In this document: piece after piece, positions 12,128 to 20,869 of the stretch
Layout: each line of letters starts with the position of its first letter
How positions within the stretch are numbered: the first letter of the stretch is position 1
NCBI RefSeq assembly: GCF_002847345.1
Contig: NZ_LXFV01000010.1
Location: 124,001 to 188,000, forward strand
DNA length: 64,000 bases
Reading direction: 5' to 3'
Origin: Pectobacterium peruviense
GTDB taxonomy: Bacteria; Pseudomonadota; Gammaproteobacteria; Enterobacterales; Enterobacteriaceae
Notes under the pieces: generated by a model
The model's database searches: none
Told to the model about the DNA's origin: nothing
What the model saw: the letters and a program-made list of their open reading frames with translations, nothing else
Position numbers and translations under genes: made by a program

Positions 12128-12613
12128 TCAAGCCGGATGCATCTTCGATTGATATATATCGGGACGCGTAATCGTCCAGACATAGTTTTCTTTGTTAATC
12201 GGAGAATATCCTGCTTTTTCATAGAGCCATGGTGCAGTTGATGTTAGTAGCATAATACGCCGCAACCGCTTAAGTACTGGGTGGTCGAGGCAGCATTCCA
12301 TTAACCAGCTTCCCAACTTTTGCTGCTGATATTCTTCCAGTATATAAACATCACAGAGATAACCGAAAGTCGCAAAATCCGTCACGACTCGCGCCAACCC
12401 AATCTGCTTATCGTCAGTAAATAAACCGAAATTAAGGCTGTTAGTGATAGATTCCCGAACCGTATCGATATCAATGCCTTCTGCCCAACTTGAACGCGTT
12501 AAATAACAATGTATGGCATGAATATCCAATAGATCATTATTCGTCGTAACAACAAATTTCTGATTTTTCCATGTCAATACTCGTGACATATCCTGTTCAC
12601 TGTTGGTATGCAT
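12128..12613 (-). CDS. GNAT-family N-acetyltransferase
   Basis: This 161-residue protein has the GNAT fold signature: a beta strand LCDVYILEEYQ followed by the acetyl-CoA loop QQKLGSWLME in the place of the usual Q/R-x-x-G-x-G/A. The C-terminal part TAPWLYEKAGYSP is also typical. The acceptor is unknown. The start is uncertain: ATG 12613 has no visible ribosome binding site, and ATG 12589 (MSRVLTWK) has AGGA only 2 nt away. It stands alone between btsS and asd, convergent with btsS. Confidence 0.75.
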   Translation of the reverse strand: MHTNSEQDMSRVLTWKNQKFVVTTNNDLLDIHAIHCYLTRSSWAEGIDIDTVRESITNSLNFGLFTDDKQIGLARVVTDFATFGYLCDVYILEEYQQQKLGSWLMECCLDHPVLKRLRRIMLLTSTAPWLYEKAGYSPINKENYVWTITRPDIYQSKMHPA

Positions 12614-12717
12614 TCGTTGATGTTCTCGATATGACCTGAGTATGAAACTGGCGCAACACCAATCGATGTCGCGCCAGAAAGCAGGAGAACTATAGCAAGA
12701 TAACTATAGCGAGATAA

Positions 12718-13821
12718 CTACAACAGGATGCGCAGCATACGGCGCAGCGGTTCAGCGGCTCCCCACAGCAGCTGATCGCCGACCGTGAAGGCGGACAGGT
12801 ATTCCGGCCCCATGTTCAGCTTACGCAGACGACCGACCGGCGTAGAAAGCGTGCCGGTTACCGCGGCAGGTGTCAGTTCACGCATGGTAATATCGCGATC
12901 GTTCGGGACCACTTTCACCCAGTCGTTGTGGGTTGCCAGCAGTTGTTCAATTTCCGGCAGCGCGACGTCTTTTTTCAGTTTGATGGTGAACGCCTGGCTG
13001 TGGCAGCGCAGTGCGCCGACGCGCACGCAGAGACCATCAACAGGAATGACGCTGCTGGTGCTCAGAATCTTGTTAGTTTCCGCCTGACCTTTCCACTCTT
13101 CACGGCTCTGGCCGTTATCCAGCTGTTTGTCGATCCACGGAATCAAGCTACCTGCCAACGGTACGCCGAAGTTATCGGTCGGCAGCGAACCGCTACGGGT
13201 CAGCGCTGTCACTTTACGTTCGATATCCAGAATCGCAGAAGCCGGATCTTGCAGCTCTTTCGCGACTTCGCCGTGCAGGGCGCCCATCTGAGCAAGCAGT
13301 TCACGCATGTGACGCGCACCGCCGCCAGAAGCCGCCTGATACGTCGCAGCAGAAACCCACTCCACTAAATTGTTAGCAAACAGGCCGCCCAATGACATCA
13401 GCATCAGGCTGACGGTACAGTTACCGCCTGCAAAGGTTTTGATACCTTTATCCAGACCCTGTTGAATCACCCCGTGGTTCACCGGATCCAGGATAATAAT
13501 CGCATCATCTTTCATACGCAGTGAGGATGCGGCATCAATCCAATAACCCTGCCAGCCACTTTCACGCAGCTTTGGGTACACTTCATTGGTATAATCGCCG
13601 CCCTGACAGGTAATGATGATGTCCAGCGCGCGCAATGCTTCGATATTATAAGCATCCTGCAACACGCCTTGATGGCCGCCCAGCGCAGGTGCGGGTTCGC
13701 CATGCTGAGAAGTCGAAAAGAATACCGGGTGAATCACATCAAAGTCGCGTTCTTCGACCATGCGCTGCATGAGAACCGAGCCGACCATACCGCGCCAGCC
13801 AATAAAACCAACATTTTTCAT
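12718..13821 (-). CDS. asd: aspartate-semialdehyde dehydrogenase
   Basis: Asd reduces aspartyl-4-phosphate to aspartate semialdehyde with NADPH, the branch point to lysine/diaminopimelate, methionine and threonine. The N-terminal GWRGMVG motif (residues 8-14) binds NADP. The catalytic cysteine is Cys135 in [10 protein letters not shown], the same number as in E. coli. The length of 367 residues is normal for the family. It is a single gene, divergent from yhgN. A weak CTGGCGC/GCGCCAG stem-loop about 40-70 bp past its stop could end transcription. Confidence 0.97.
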   Translation of the reverse strand: MKNVGFIGWRGMVGSVLMQRMVEERDFDVIHPVFFSTSQHGEPAPALGGHQGVLQDAYNIEALRALDIIITCQGGDYTNEVYPKLRESGWQGYWIDAASSLRMKDDAIIILDPVNHGVIQQGLDKGIKTFAGGNCTVSLMLMSLGGLFANNLVEWVSAATYQAASGGGARHMRELLAQMGALHGEVAKELQDPASAILDIERKVTALTRSGSLPTDNFGVPLAGSLIPWIDKQLDNGQSREEWKGQAETNKILSTSSVIPVDGLCVRVGALRCHSQAFTIKLKKDVALPEIEQLLATHNDWVKVVPNDRDITMRELTPAAVTGTLSTPVGRLRKLNMGPEYLSAFTVGDQLLWGAAEPLRRMLRILL

Positions 13822-14118
13822 GGTAACTGTCCTGCTTTGGGGGTAACAAAAAGAATTCTGGCTAACGTCGATAGCGCTTAGTTATTGCTGACTCAGTGAT
13901 CTGCCGCAGAGGCTGCGCGTGTCGTGTCGTAAACCTGTAAATTATCGTGTCGTTCAACCTTACAAAATGTACATAAAGTCGCAAGTGAATTTATTCGATA
14001 GTACGGCATTTTTCAGCAGTCATTCTAATATCATCAACCTGACACAGGATAATAACGTTGGCCAGTCCATAAAGATGGCCCCGGTCAGGAAACACGGTTT
14101 TGGGAGTAAAGAACCAAC
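13822..14118. other. divergent asd/yhgN promoter region
   Basis: This 297-bp intergenic stretch separates asd (minus) from yhgN (plus). It is AT-rich around 13970-14060, consistent with promoters for both genes. I recognised no specific operator, small RNA or leader peptide. Short GTCGTGTCGT repeats occur near 13920-13950 without obvious meaning. Confidence 0.45.
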
Positions 14119-14712
14119 ATGACAGAAATGATCTCCGCAACGGTACTACTGTTGCTCATAATGGACCCACTCGGCAACCTGCCGATTTTCATGTCCGTAC
14201 TCAAGCACCTCGACCCTAAACGCCGACGTGTGGTGCTGATCCGCGAAATGCTGATTGCACTCGGGCTAATGCTGATTTTCCTGTTCGCCGGTGAACACAT
14301 TCTGGCGTTCCTGAATCTGCGCACCGAAACCGTGTCTATTTCCGGCGGTATCGTGCTGTTCCTCATCGCAATTCGGATGATTTTTCCTTCGCAAGAAGGC
14401 AACAGCAGCGGATTGCCAGCAGGAGAAGAACCGTTTCTGGTGCCAATGGCGATTCCACTGGTGGCGGGGCCATCGATTCTGGCAGCGTTGATGCTGCTTT
14501 CCCACCAGTATCCCAATCAGTTATCCCACCTGACGCTGGCGCTGTTTATCGCCTGGACGATCTCCTTCATCATCCTGCTGATGTCTGATTTGTTCTTGCG
14601 GTTGCTGGGTGAGAAAGGCGTGAGCGCGCTGGAGAAATTGATGGGCCTGATTCTGGTGATGCTATCGACGCAGATGTTCCTCGACGGCATACGTGCTTAT
14701 ATGAAGTTATAG
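14119..14712 (+). CDS. yhgN: MarC/UPF0056-family inner-membrane protein
   Basis: This 197-residue protein is almost entirely hydrophobic, with about six membrane segments, and opens with the family-typical LLLIMDPLGNLPIF. The loop FPSQEGNSSG and the PMAIPLVAGPS segment are also characteristic of the MarC family. No transport substrate is established; E. coli YhgN is annotated as a putative antibiotic transporter without firm evidence. Its place beside asd and the gnt genes is as in E. coli. Confidence 0.9.
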   Translation: MTEMISATVLLLLIMDPLGNLPIFMSVLKHLDPKRRRVVLIREMLIALGLMLIFLFAGEHILAFLNLRTETVSISGGIVLFLIAIRMIFPSQEGNSSGLPAGEEPFLVPMAIPLVAGPSILAALMLLSHQYPNQLSHLTLALFIAWTISFIILLMSDLFLRLLGEKGVSALEKLMGLILVMLSTQMFLDGIRAYMKL

Positions 14713-14777
14713 CCGCGTCATTCTCCCCTGTGTCTTATACATAACTGCGCAAATTATTATGAGGGTTGACGTTATCC

Positions 14778-14925
14778 GGCGTAAAAATTATGCAGCGGTG
14801 GGCATGACCACCGAGTGAGCGGCAGGGACGCCGCGAAAGACGGTGCCGCGCCGGGAGCGCGTCACCGTCGGCTCGAAAGGTGGTCATGAACGCTGATGGC
14901 ACCGCGTAGCGGCATAATTTATGCC
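14778..14925. repeat. nested imperfect palindrome, MITE-like
   Basis: A roughly 148-bp element has successive inverted-repeat arms: GGCGTAAAAATTATGC against GCATAATTTATGCC at the ends, then perfect CATGACCACC (14803-14812) and GGTGGTCATG (14879-14888). Inside are GACGGTG (14839-14845) with CACCGTC (14863-14869) and a small GCGGC/GCCGC hairpin at 14819-14834. The layout is that of a non-coding dispersed palindromic element. No open frame fits it. Confidence 0.7.
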
Positions 14926-14939
14926 AGAAGCCTGGGGGT

Positions 14940-14997
14940 CATGGGGCGAGCGGCGTTTGAGCCGTCCCATGTCGGGCGCGTGCTACGAAGTAGCATG
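14940..14997. repeat. additional hairpins after the nested palindrome
   Basis: Two further stem-loops follow: CATGGG (14940-14945) pairs with CCCATG (14966-14971), enclosing GAGCGGC/GAGCCGT, and TGCTAC-GAA-GTAGCA forms a perfect 6-bp hairpin near 14981-14995. They may be part of the same dispersed element or a second one inserted beside it. Confidence 0.5.
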
Positions 14998-15055
14998 AAA
15001 ATAACGACATTCTCGCGCACGAAACCATCTCTTAGTCGGCATAAAAAATGTGACT

Positions 15056-15082
15056 AAAATCCCCCCGCCACAAGGTGGGGGT
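15056..15082 (-). terminator. probable terminator of the gluconate permease gene
   Basis: Read on the minus strand, CCCCACC-TTGT-GGCGGGG forms a 7-bp stem with one mismatch, followed by ATTTT. It lies 9 bp beyond the permease stop codon. Confidence 0.6.
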
Positions 15083-15090
15083 TAAACACA

Positions 15091-16467
15091 TTAGAGGAAA
15101 ATACTCCCCACTAACGCGATCAGGAAGGCGATGGTGCCGAGCAGCGTTTCCATCACCGTCCAGGTTTTCAGGGTTGTTTTCTCGTCCATTTCGAGGAAAC
15201 GGCCAACCAGCCAGAAGCCTGAGTCATTCACATGCGACAGCACGGTCGCACCACCCGCAATCGCCACCACAATAAAGCAGAGATCGAACTGGCTCAGGCC
15301 GGGGGTCGCCGCAACCGCAGGCGCCATCAGCGCCGCCGTGGTCGTCAATGCCACCGTCGCCGAACCCTGCGCGACACGCAGTGCCGCAGAGACCACAAAC
15401 GCGGCCACAATCACTGGCATACCTGTATCCGCCAACACGCCAGACAGCGCATCGCCAATACCGCTAGAACGCAGAACACCACCGAACATCCCGCCCGCAC
15501 CGGTTACCAAAATAATCGAGCAAACAGGCCCCAGTGCGCCTTCACAGATCTTCTCAAGGTGTCTACGGCTATGCTGGCCGCTAAACATAATCATGGCAAA
15601 CAAGACGGTAATCAGCAGCGCAACCGGCGTTTTCCCCAGCATTCGCAGGAACTGCACCAGACTGCTATCATCACTGATGACACCCATTACCGTCAGGGTA
15701 TTCAATCCCGTATCGAGGAAAATCAGGATCAGTGGCAGCAACAGCACCCACATCACCACGCTGAACGGAGGCGGCGTATGCTGCTCATCCGCTTTGACTT
15801 CAGTCAGGAAGGTTGACGGCAATGGTAAATGGAATTTTTTACCCGCCCACAGGCCGAACAGATAACCGCCAAAATACCAGGTAGGGAAAGCAATCACGGC
15901 CCCCACCAACACCAGCAGACCAATGTTGGCACCCAGCAATTCACTGGCAGCAACCGGGCCGGGATGTGGCGGCAGCAAGGCGTGCATAACGGCAAAGGCA
16001 CCCGCCGCTGGGAACGCATAGGTCAGCGTTGAACCGCCAAAGCGTTTCGCCACGCTGAAAATAATCGGCAACATCACGATCAGCCCAGCGTCGAAAAAGA
16101 TCGGGAAGCCGAACAGCAGAGAGGCAAGGCCCAGCGCGAAAGGCGCGCGTTTCTCACCAAATTTATTAATTAGCGTATCCGCCAGCACATTCGCACCACC
16201 GGTGACTTCCAACAGGCGGCCAATCATTGCCCCCAGACCAACCAACAGGGCAACAGATGCCAACGTGCTGCCGAAACCACTGAGCAACGTAGGAACAAGT
16301 TTCTCGAAAGGCGTTTTTGTCGCCAGCGCCGTGATCAAGCTCACCAGCGTCAACGCTAGGAATGCGTGGACACGGAAGCGCATAATCAGCACCAGTAACA
16401 GTGCGACCGAACCTGCGGCGATGGTTAATAGCACACTGGCGCTATAAGCGGATGTTATTTCTGTCAT
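15091..16467 (-). CDS. gluconate:H+ symporter, GntP family
   Basis: This 458-residue protein has about 12 membrane segments and the GntP-family hallmarks HAFLALTLVS, LLPPHPGPVAA, GSATVALTTTAALMAP and SHVNDSGFWL. It should import gluconate or a related sugar acid with a proton. It occupies the gntU place next to gntK and gntR, but its HPGP motif and N-terminus look closer to GntP or GntT than to E. coli GntU, so I leave the symbol open. It is divergent from gntK, and the shared control region has a CRP site and GntR operators. Confidence 0.88.
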   Translation of the reverse strand: MTEITSAYSASVLLTIAAGSVALLLVLIMRFRVHAFLALTLVSLITALATKTPFEKLVPTLLSGFGSTLASVALLVGLGAMIGRLLEVTGGANVLADTLINKFGEKRAPFALGLASLLFGFPIFFDAGLIVMLPIIFSVAKRFGGSTLTYAFPAAGAFAVMHALLPPHPGPVAASELLGANIGLLVLVGAVIAFPTWYFGGYLFGLWAGKKFHLPLPSTFLTEVKADEQHTPPPFSVVMWVLLLPLILIFLDTGLNTLTVMGVISDDSSLVQFLRMLGKTPVALLITVLFAMIMFSGQHSRRHLEKICEGALGPVCSIILVTGAGGMFGGVLRSSGIGDALSGVLADTGMPVIVAAFVVSAALRVAQGSATVALTTTAALMAPAVAATPGLSQFDLCFIVVAIAGGATVLSHVNDSGFWLVGRFLEMDEKTTLKTWTVMETLLGTIAFLIALVGSIFL

Positions 16468-16513
16468 CGTTAATAATCTCTTTAGGGCACCCAGTCTGGA
16501 TTGGCTGATTGTT

Positions 16514-16529
16514 TGTGAGGTGTATCACA
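16514..16529. promoter_or_regulatory. CRP-binding site, perfect core
   Basis: TGTGA-GGTGTA-TCACA has the exact CRP core with 6-nt spacing. It lies between the divergent permease and gntK genes, so cAMP-CRP activation of gluconate use is expected. Confidence 0.85.
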
Positions 16530-16537
16530 TCATCATT

Positions 16538-16565
16538 TGATACCGGTAACATGATACGGGTAACA
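16538..16565. promoter_or_regulatory. two tandem GntR operators
   Basis: TGATACCGGTAACA (16538-16551) is followed at once by TGATACGGGTAACA (16552-16565), a 14-bp direct repeat. Each resembles the ATGTTACC-GGTAACAT-type operator of E. coli GntR. They sit 60-88 bp before the gntK start, downstream of the CRP site, where GntR would repress until gluconate binds. Confidence 0.8.
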
Positions 16566-16625
16566 TGTTAAAGTCTGGAACCATTAAGTATCATTTAATT
16601 TACAGTTTGCGATAGAGATCAAATT

Positions 16626-17138
16626 ATGTCAGGTCGAAGCATTATTCTGATGGGCGTATCAGGCAGTGGAAAATCCTCAGTTGGCGCTGAACTTGGCCGC
16701 GCCATTCAGGCAAAATTTATTGACGGTGACGATCTGCATCCGCGCGCCAATATTCAGAAAATGGCCAGCGGTACACCGTTGAATGACGATGACCGCGCTC
16801 CGTGGCTGGAGCGGCTCAGCGATGTCGCCTACAGCCTGGCGCACAAAAACGAGACTGGCATCATCGTCTGTTCCGCGCTGAAAAAGCGTTACCGCGATCG
16901 CCTGCGCGAAGGGAACGAAAAGATGGTGTTTATCTATTTGAAAGGCAGCTTTGAACTGGTTCTGGAGCGTCACAAAGCCAGAGCAGGACACTTCATGCCG
17001 ACAGACCTGCTGAAAAGCCAGTTCGATGCGCTGGAAGAACCGGGCAGCGATGAGCCGGATGTCCTGAAGGTCGATATTGACGGCACTCGAGAAGATGTGG
17101 TGCAGCGCTGCGTTGAAGCACTGCGCGCAGCAGGCTAA
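16626..17138 (+). CDS. gntK: gluconokinase
   Basis: GntK phosphorylates gluconate to 6-phosphogluconate for the Entner-Doudoroff and pentose phosphate routes. The P-loop GVSGSGKSS is at residues 10-18, followed by the family motifs DGDDLHP and CSALKKRYRD. The length of 170 residues compares with 175 in E. coli. It is convergent with gntR, with only 9 bp between the stop codons, and is controlled from the permease-gntK region. Confidence 0.95.
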   Translation: MSGRSIILMGVSGSGKSSVGAELGRAIQAKFIDGDDLHPRANIQKMASGTPLNDDDRAPWLERLSDVAYSLAHKNETGIIVCSALKKRYRDRLREGNEKMVFIYLKGSFELVLERHKARAGHFMPTDLLKSQFDALEEPGSDEPDVLKVDIDGTREDVVQRCVEALRAAG

Positions 17139-17147
17139 CGCCAAGGC

Positions 17148-18146
17148 TTAGAGGCTTTCGCCGTCCAGCACGGTAAAACCGACATCGACCATTTCCAGCT
17201 CCACCGGCTCGCCTCGCAGGCGGGCCAGCAGGCGCTCGGTGCCGACGCGTCCCATGTGTTCACGCGGCGTCAATACACTAGCCAACTTCGGCACCATCGC
17301 CTGCCCGATATCGTGACCGTGGAAACCAGCGACGCCGATGTCTTCCGGCACGCGTAGCCCCTGCCGCTGGCATTCAAACATCGCGCCGACGGCTAAGTCG
17401 TCATTGGTGCAAAACACGCTATCGACCTGCGGGTATTCCGCCTGCGTCTGCCGCAGTAGTTCACCACCGAGCGAATAAGAAGACGCCCGCTCGCTCATCA
17501 CGCAATAACTCTTGAGATCGCTTTCCCACATCGCCTGCTCGTAGCCGCGACAGCGCATAATCGTACGCTCATCCTGTCGCGCGCCGAGATAGACAATATG
17601 ACGATGCCCCAGTGCGACCATGCGCAGCGTCATCTGTCGCGCGGCTTCGACGTTATCAAATCCGACAGCCATATCCAGACAGGGTGAAACGGAATCCATC
17701 AGCTCCACCACCGGAATACCGGCGACGTCCAGCATCTGACGCGTTCGCGGCGTGTGGGTGCGCTCAGCCAGAATAAGCCCGTCAATGTGATACGACAGCA
17801 GTGAAGTCAGACGCTGCTCTTCTTTGTCAGGATGGTAGCCATAGTGCGCCAGCATGGTCTGGTAACCGTGCGCTTCTGCCGTGCGCTCAATCCCGCGCAG
17901 TACCTCAGCGAAAACCTGATTGGTTAATGATGGCAGCAGTACGCCAATCGCCCGACTGGTCGAGCTGGCGAGCATATTGGGTGCGAGATTAGGGATATAG
18001 CCCAGCTCATCCAACGCAATGGCGATCTTTTCCTGCAACGCGGCTGACACCTGAGCGGGATTACGCAAATAGCGGCTTACCGTCATTTTGGTAATCCCAA
18101 CGCGATCGGCAACATCCTGGAGAACGGGTCTTTTTTTCTTCATCAT
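17148..18146 (-). CDS. gntR: LacI-family gluconate repressor
   Basis: The N-terminal helix-turn-helix (residues 9-30, LQDVADRVGITKMTVSRYLR) and hinge are LacI type. The rest is a periplasmic-binding-like sugar domain with VFCTNDDLAVG and GVAGFHGHDIG. It represses the gnt genes and releases DNA when gluconate binds. The length of 332 residues matches E. coli GntR (331). Its own promoter region has no obvious operator, as expected for a constitutively made repressor. Confidence 0.95.
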   Translation of the reverse strand: MMKKKRPVLQDVADRVGITKMTVSRYLRNPAQVSAALQEKIAIALDELGYIPNLAPNMLASSTSRAIGVLLPSLTNQVFAEVLRGIERTAEAHGYQTMLAHYGYHPDKEEQRLTSLLSYHIDGLILAERTHTPRTRQMLDVAGIPVVELMDSVSPCLDMAVGFDNVEAARQMTLRMVALGHRHIVYLGARQDERTIMRCRGYEQAMWESDLKSYCVMSERASSYSLGGELLRQTQAEYPQVDSVFCTNDDLAVGAMFECQRQGLRVPEDIGVAGFHGHDIGQAMVPKLASVLTPREHMGRVGTERLLARLRGEPVELEMVDVGFTVLDGESL

Positions 18147-18258
18147 CGACTAAAAGCGTCTGAAAAACAGTGCTCTAAGTCTAGCAAAAAAAACGTAAAG
18201 AAAGTAAAGGCAAAGAAACAGAATCTAAAGGATAGCGTGAAGCTTTTAAGAGAATAAA

Positions 18259-18286
18259 AAGCCCGCGTCCTTACCTACGCGGGCTT
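18259..18286 (-). terminator. terminator after the pirin gene
   Basis: A 10-bp stem (AAGCCCGCGT/ACGCGGGCTT) is followed on the minus strand by TTTTTATTCT. It ends transcription of the upstream yhhW gene before gntR. Confidence 0.85.
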
Positions 18287-18308
18287 ATCCGTTATTCCTT
18301 CGCCGTCG

Positions 18309-19004
18309 TTATACCGGCGGTAAATCAAACAGCAGAATTTCACTGTCTTCGCTGGCGTGTACGGAAATAGCCGTTTCATCCCAGACCGCAAATGCATCGC
18401 TGGTTTCGGCTTTCTGGCCGTTAATCTCTACACTGCCACGCACCACCTGAACCCAAACGCGACGATCGGCCTGAATCTGATACTCCGCCTGTTCCTGCGC
18501 TTTCAGCGCCCAGCGCCACAGCGTCATGTCCTGAAAGACTTTCAGCGAGCCTTCACGCGCATCTGGGGAGAGCACCAGTTGGCGACCTTGAAGCACATCA
18601 AAGCGCTTCTGCTCGTAGCGCGGCGTCAGCCCGGTTTTTTCCGGGATAATCCAGATTTGATACAGGTGCAGCTGTTCATCCTTACTGGCATTGTACTCAG
18701 AGTGACGAATGCCCGTTCCCGCGCTCATAATCTGGAATTCGCCCGCTGGCACCTGCTCTTTATTTCCCATGCTGTCCTGATGCTCAACCGCACCGGATAA
18801 AACATAGGTCAGAATTTCCATATCTTTATGCGGGTGCGTGCCAAAGCCCTGACCACCTTCGATAAAGTCTTCGTTAATAACGCGCAGTGCTGAGAATCCC
18901 ATGAAATCAGGATCGTAATAATCAGCGAATGAGAATGTATGCCAGCTGTCGAGCCAGCCGTGATTAGCATGTCCGCGATCTTGCGCTTGACGTAAATAGA
19001 TCAT
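18309..19004 (-). CDS. yhhW: pirin-family protein, quercetin 2,3-dioxygenase
   Basis: This 231-residue bicupin has the complete pirin metal site: His57 and His59 in GTHPHKDME, and His101 and Glu103 in IRHSEYN. These positions equal those of E. coli YhhW, which has quercetinase activity in vitro; the natural substrate is not settled. A flavonoid-cleaving role would make sense in a plant pathogen, but that is inference. It is a single gene with its own terminator, upstream of gntR as in E. coli. Confidence 0.9.
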   Translation of the reverse strand: MIYLRQAQDRGHANHGWLDSWHTFSFADYYDPDFMGFSALRVINEDFIEGGQGFGTHPHKDMEILTYVLSGAVEHQDSMGNKEQVPAGEFQIMSAGTGIRHSEYNASKDEQLHLYQIWIIPEKTGLTPRYEQKRFDVLQGRQLVLSPDAREGSLKVFQDMTLWRWALKAQEQAEYQIQADRRVWVQVVRGSVEINGQKAETSDAFAVWDETAISVHASEDSEILLFDLPPV

Positions 19005-19172
19005 GTTCTTTCCTCCTGCGTTTCTGATAAGGAAAGTGTAACGGGCGGAGGAAAATAAGATAGCGCAAAAAACTCACCGCTCTGTTCGAAAAATCAGAAC
19101 GGGATGCTGCATTGGGGAATGGGGTACAACACACACTCATTTGTATGGAAAATTGTATATGGAACAATTTCG

Positions 19173-19203
19173 CACGGAACCAGAGATTAACTCCAGTTCC
19201 GTG
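19173..19203 (-). terminator. possible terminator after the lyase locus
   Basis: CACGGAAC (19173-19180) pairs perfectly with GTTCCGTG (19196-19203) 9 bp past the end of the second lyase frame. The T-tract on the minus strand is weak. Confidence 0.4.
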
Positions 19204-19211
19204 TTTGATGA

Positions 19212-19550
19212 TTACTTAACAACACCTACCGCTGTTGGGTCGGGATATAACATAGTCCACCGACCATTATCATTGTTAACGCTGGTTCCGGTCGCTGAAA
19301 GTTGATAGGTATCCGCATTCATTACAACATAGCGACGATTAGACAGAGCAAGCAACGTACCGTTGCCATTACCAGAATCGGTATAAATGAACGACTCGCT
19401 GTCGGTCACATTGTCAGCAGACGCTAATAAACGCCCTTCAGCAGAAACAGAAATATATTTACCCGTCTGTATCGAACGAAAAGCGAATCTATTCTGATTA
19501 ATGTAAACAGCTTGAATCCCACTATTTACCGACGGATTGACCCCATTCAC
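19212..19550 (-). CDS. C-terminal beta-trefoil (fascin-like) domain fragment of the lyase
   Basis: This 112-residue frame opens at a GTG that overlaps the lyase stop codon as GTGA. The sequence FRSIQTGKYISVSAEGRLLASADN...FIYTDSGNGTLLAL looks like one unit of a fascin/actin-crosslinking-type beta-trefoil, a carbohydrate-binding accessory domain in secreted enzymes. There is no signal peptide and no ribosome binding site. On its own it could not be exported, so it is more likely the C-terminal domain of the preceding lyase separated by a frameshift. Translational coupling through GTGA is the alternative. Confidence 0.55.
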   Translation of the reverse strand: MNGVNPSVNSGIQAVYINQNRFAFRSIQTGKYISVSAEGRLLASADNVTDSESFIYTDSGNGNGTLLALSNRRYVVMNADTYQLSATGTSVNNDNGRWTMLYPDPTAVGVVK

Positions 19551-20869
19551 GGTAATGCACCGGTGACGGCAGCCAGCGTTCCCGTATTATCCTTATTCAG
19601 AGATTTACTGACGGACTGCAACACAATATAAATATTGCTTGATGAAGAAGAATTCATGGCATTAATTAATCCTTCATAGGAAGGATGGTCAAAATAGAAT
19701 TTCCCTATCGGCATACGGCTAATGACTTCTTTCGTGTACGGTAGCTTGGTTTCAGCAACGCCGGCAGCAGTAAATAAGCTGAGAATCCCCCGATATATTG
19801 GTCTGAACTCGCCACGAAACGCAGAAGAGATAGTCAGGCCGGGGATCCATGAACGTCCTTTTCCCATATCAGCAAGCGTATAACCTTTACCAGGAATCGG
19901 CGTATAGGGAACCGTATATCCCAAGTTATATTTCGCTGTATACTCCGCCGCCTTAACGAGTGGATAGCTATTATTCGGGTAGCTCACCATCTCTGCGCCA
20001 TTAGTGTGATATTGACGCTGGTTATAGCCAATCTGTGCGGCCATCACTAATAATCCTAATCCCCCTTGCGCATGCGCCTGATCCCGACCACTCTCCTGCA
20101 GTTGGCCATTATCATTTTGTATATAATGGATAACCGAACCGTTGCCTTCACCCTGTTTAAAATACGTTACGGCATTATCATATATTTCAGAATCGTTCAG
20201 CCAGACACCTAAGCTCAAGTTAAATACCGTGTCGGCCGCATCCCAATTGCCATTCGCCCAACCGCCATTCACCTGACCATACGTTTTGGTTAATGGGTAA
20301 AATACGTTGGTCATCATTTTACTAAACTGCGCAATATCAGCCGACGACCAACCGCTGCCGCTATAGCGTAAAATTTCAGCCGCATTAAGCAATTTATAGC
20401 CATAAAGGCTGGCGGCAAGTTGTGCGTCGTTGCCCTTAATTTCCGTTAATGTTGCTGACCAGCCGTTAAGAATTTTTATCGCCGCATTAGCATAAGCGGG
20501 ATTTTTGGTAATCGCCCATTCAATTGCAAGGGACAATGCGGCTGAAGCACTATTCTGTAATTCGCCATTTCCCGCACTTCCATTTGTGGGGTCGTTTCGG
20601 TATACCACCGCTTTAGGCGTGACCGAATAAGTGGAACCTGCCAAATAGTGAGATTGCAGCAGTTGCCAATCTGAATACCAAGGTTCCTGCTTATTATTGA
20701 CCCCTGCCTTCATCCGCTCCAAATCGGCTTGCGTATAAAGCATACCTGGGTGCAGGAACGCTTTATCATTAGCCGCAGCGTGGCTCACAGTTAGTCCGCC
20801 TAAAAACAGACTCAACAACATAATTATTAAGACAAATACACTTTTTTTCCTACTCATGCAGATATCCAT
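19547..20869 (-). CDS. secreted alginate-lyase-family polysaccharide lyase
   Basis: This protein of about 440 residues begins with a signal peptide (KK, then VFVLIIMLLSLFLGG, cleavage after SHA near residue 32). The body is an alpha/alpha toroid typical of the alginate/chondroitin lyase fold, with GNWDAADTVFN and the family motif QESGRDQAHAQGG carrying the likely catalytic residues. The substrate is unknown. I chose the ATG at 20869 because AAGGGA lies about 8 nt upstream; ATG 20857 is also possible. It looks AT-richer than its neighbours and is absent from this place in E. coli, which suggests transfer. Its C-terminal domain is out of frame. Confidence 0.75.
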   Translation of the reverse strand: MDICMSRKKSVFVLIIMLLSLFLGGLTVSHAAANDKAFLHPGMLYTQADLERMKAGVNNKQEPWYSDWQLLQSHYLAGSTYSVTPKAVVYRNDPTNGSAGNGELQNSASAALSLAIEWAITKNPAYANAAIKILNGWSATLTEIKGNDAQLAASLYGYKLLNAAEILRYSGSGWSSADIAQFSKMMTNVFYPLTKTYGQVNGGWANGNWDAADTVFNLSLGVWLNDSEIYDNAVTYFKQGEGNGSVIHYIQNDNGQLQESGRDQAHAQGGLGLLVMAAQIGYNQRQYHTNGAEMVSYPNNSYPLVKAAEYTAKYNLGYTVPYTPIPGKGYTLADMGKGRSWIPGLTISSAFRGEFRPIYRGILSLFTAAGVAETKLPYTKEVISRMPIGKFYFDHPSYEGLINAMNSSSSSNIYIVLQSVSKSLNKDNTGTLAAVTGALP

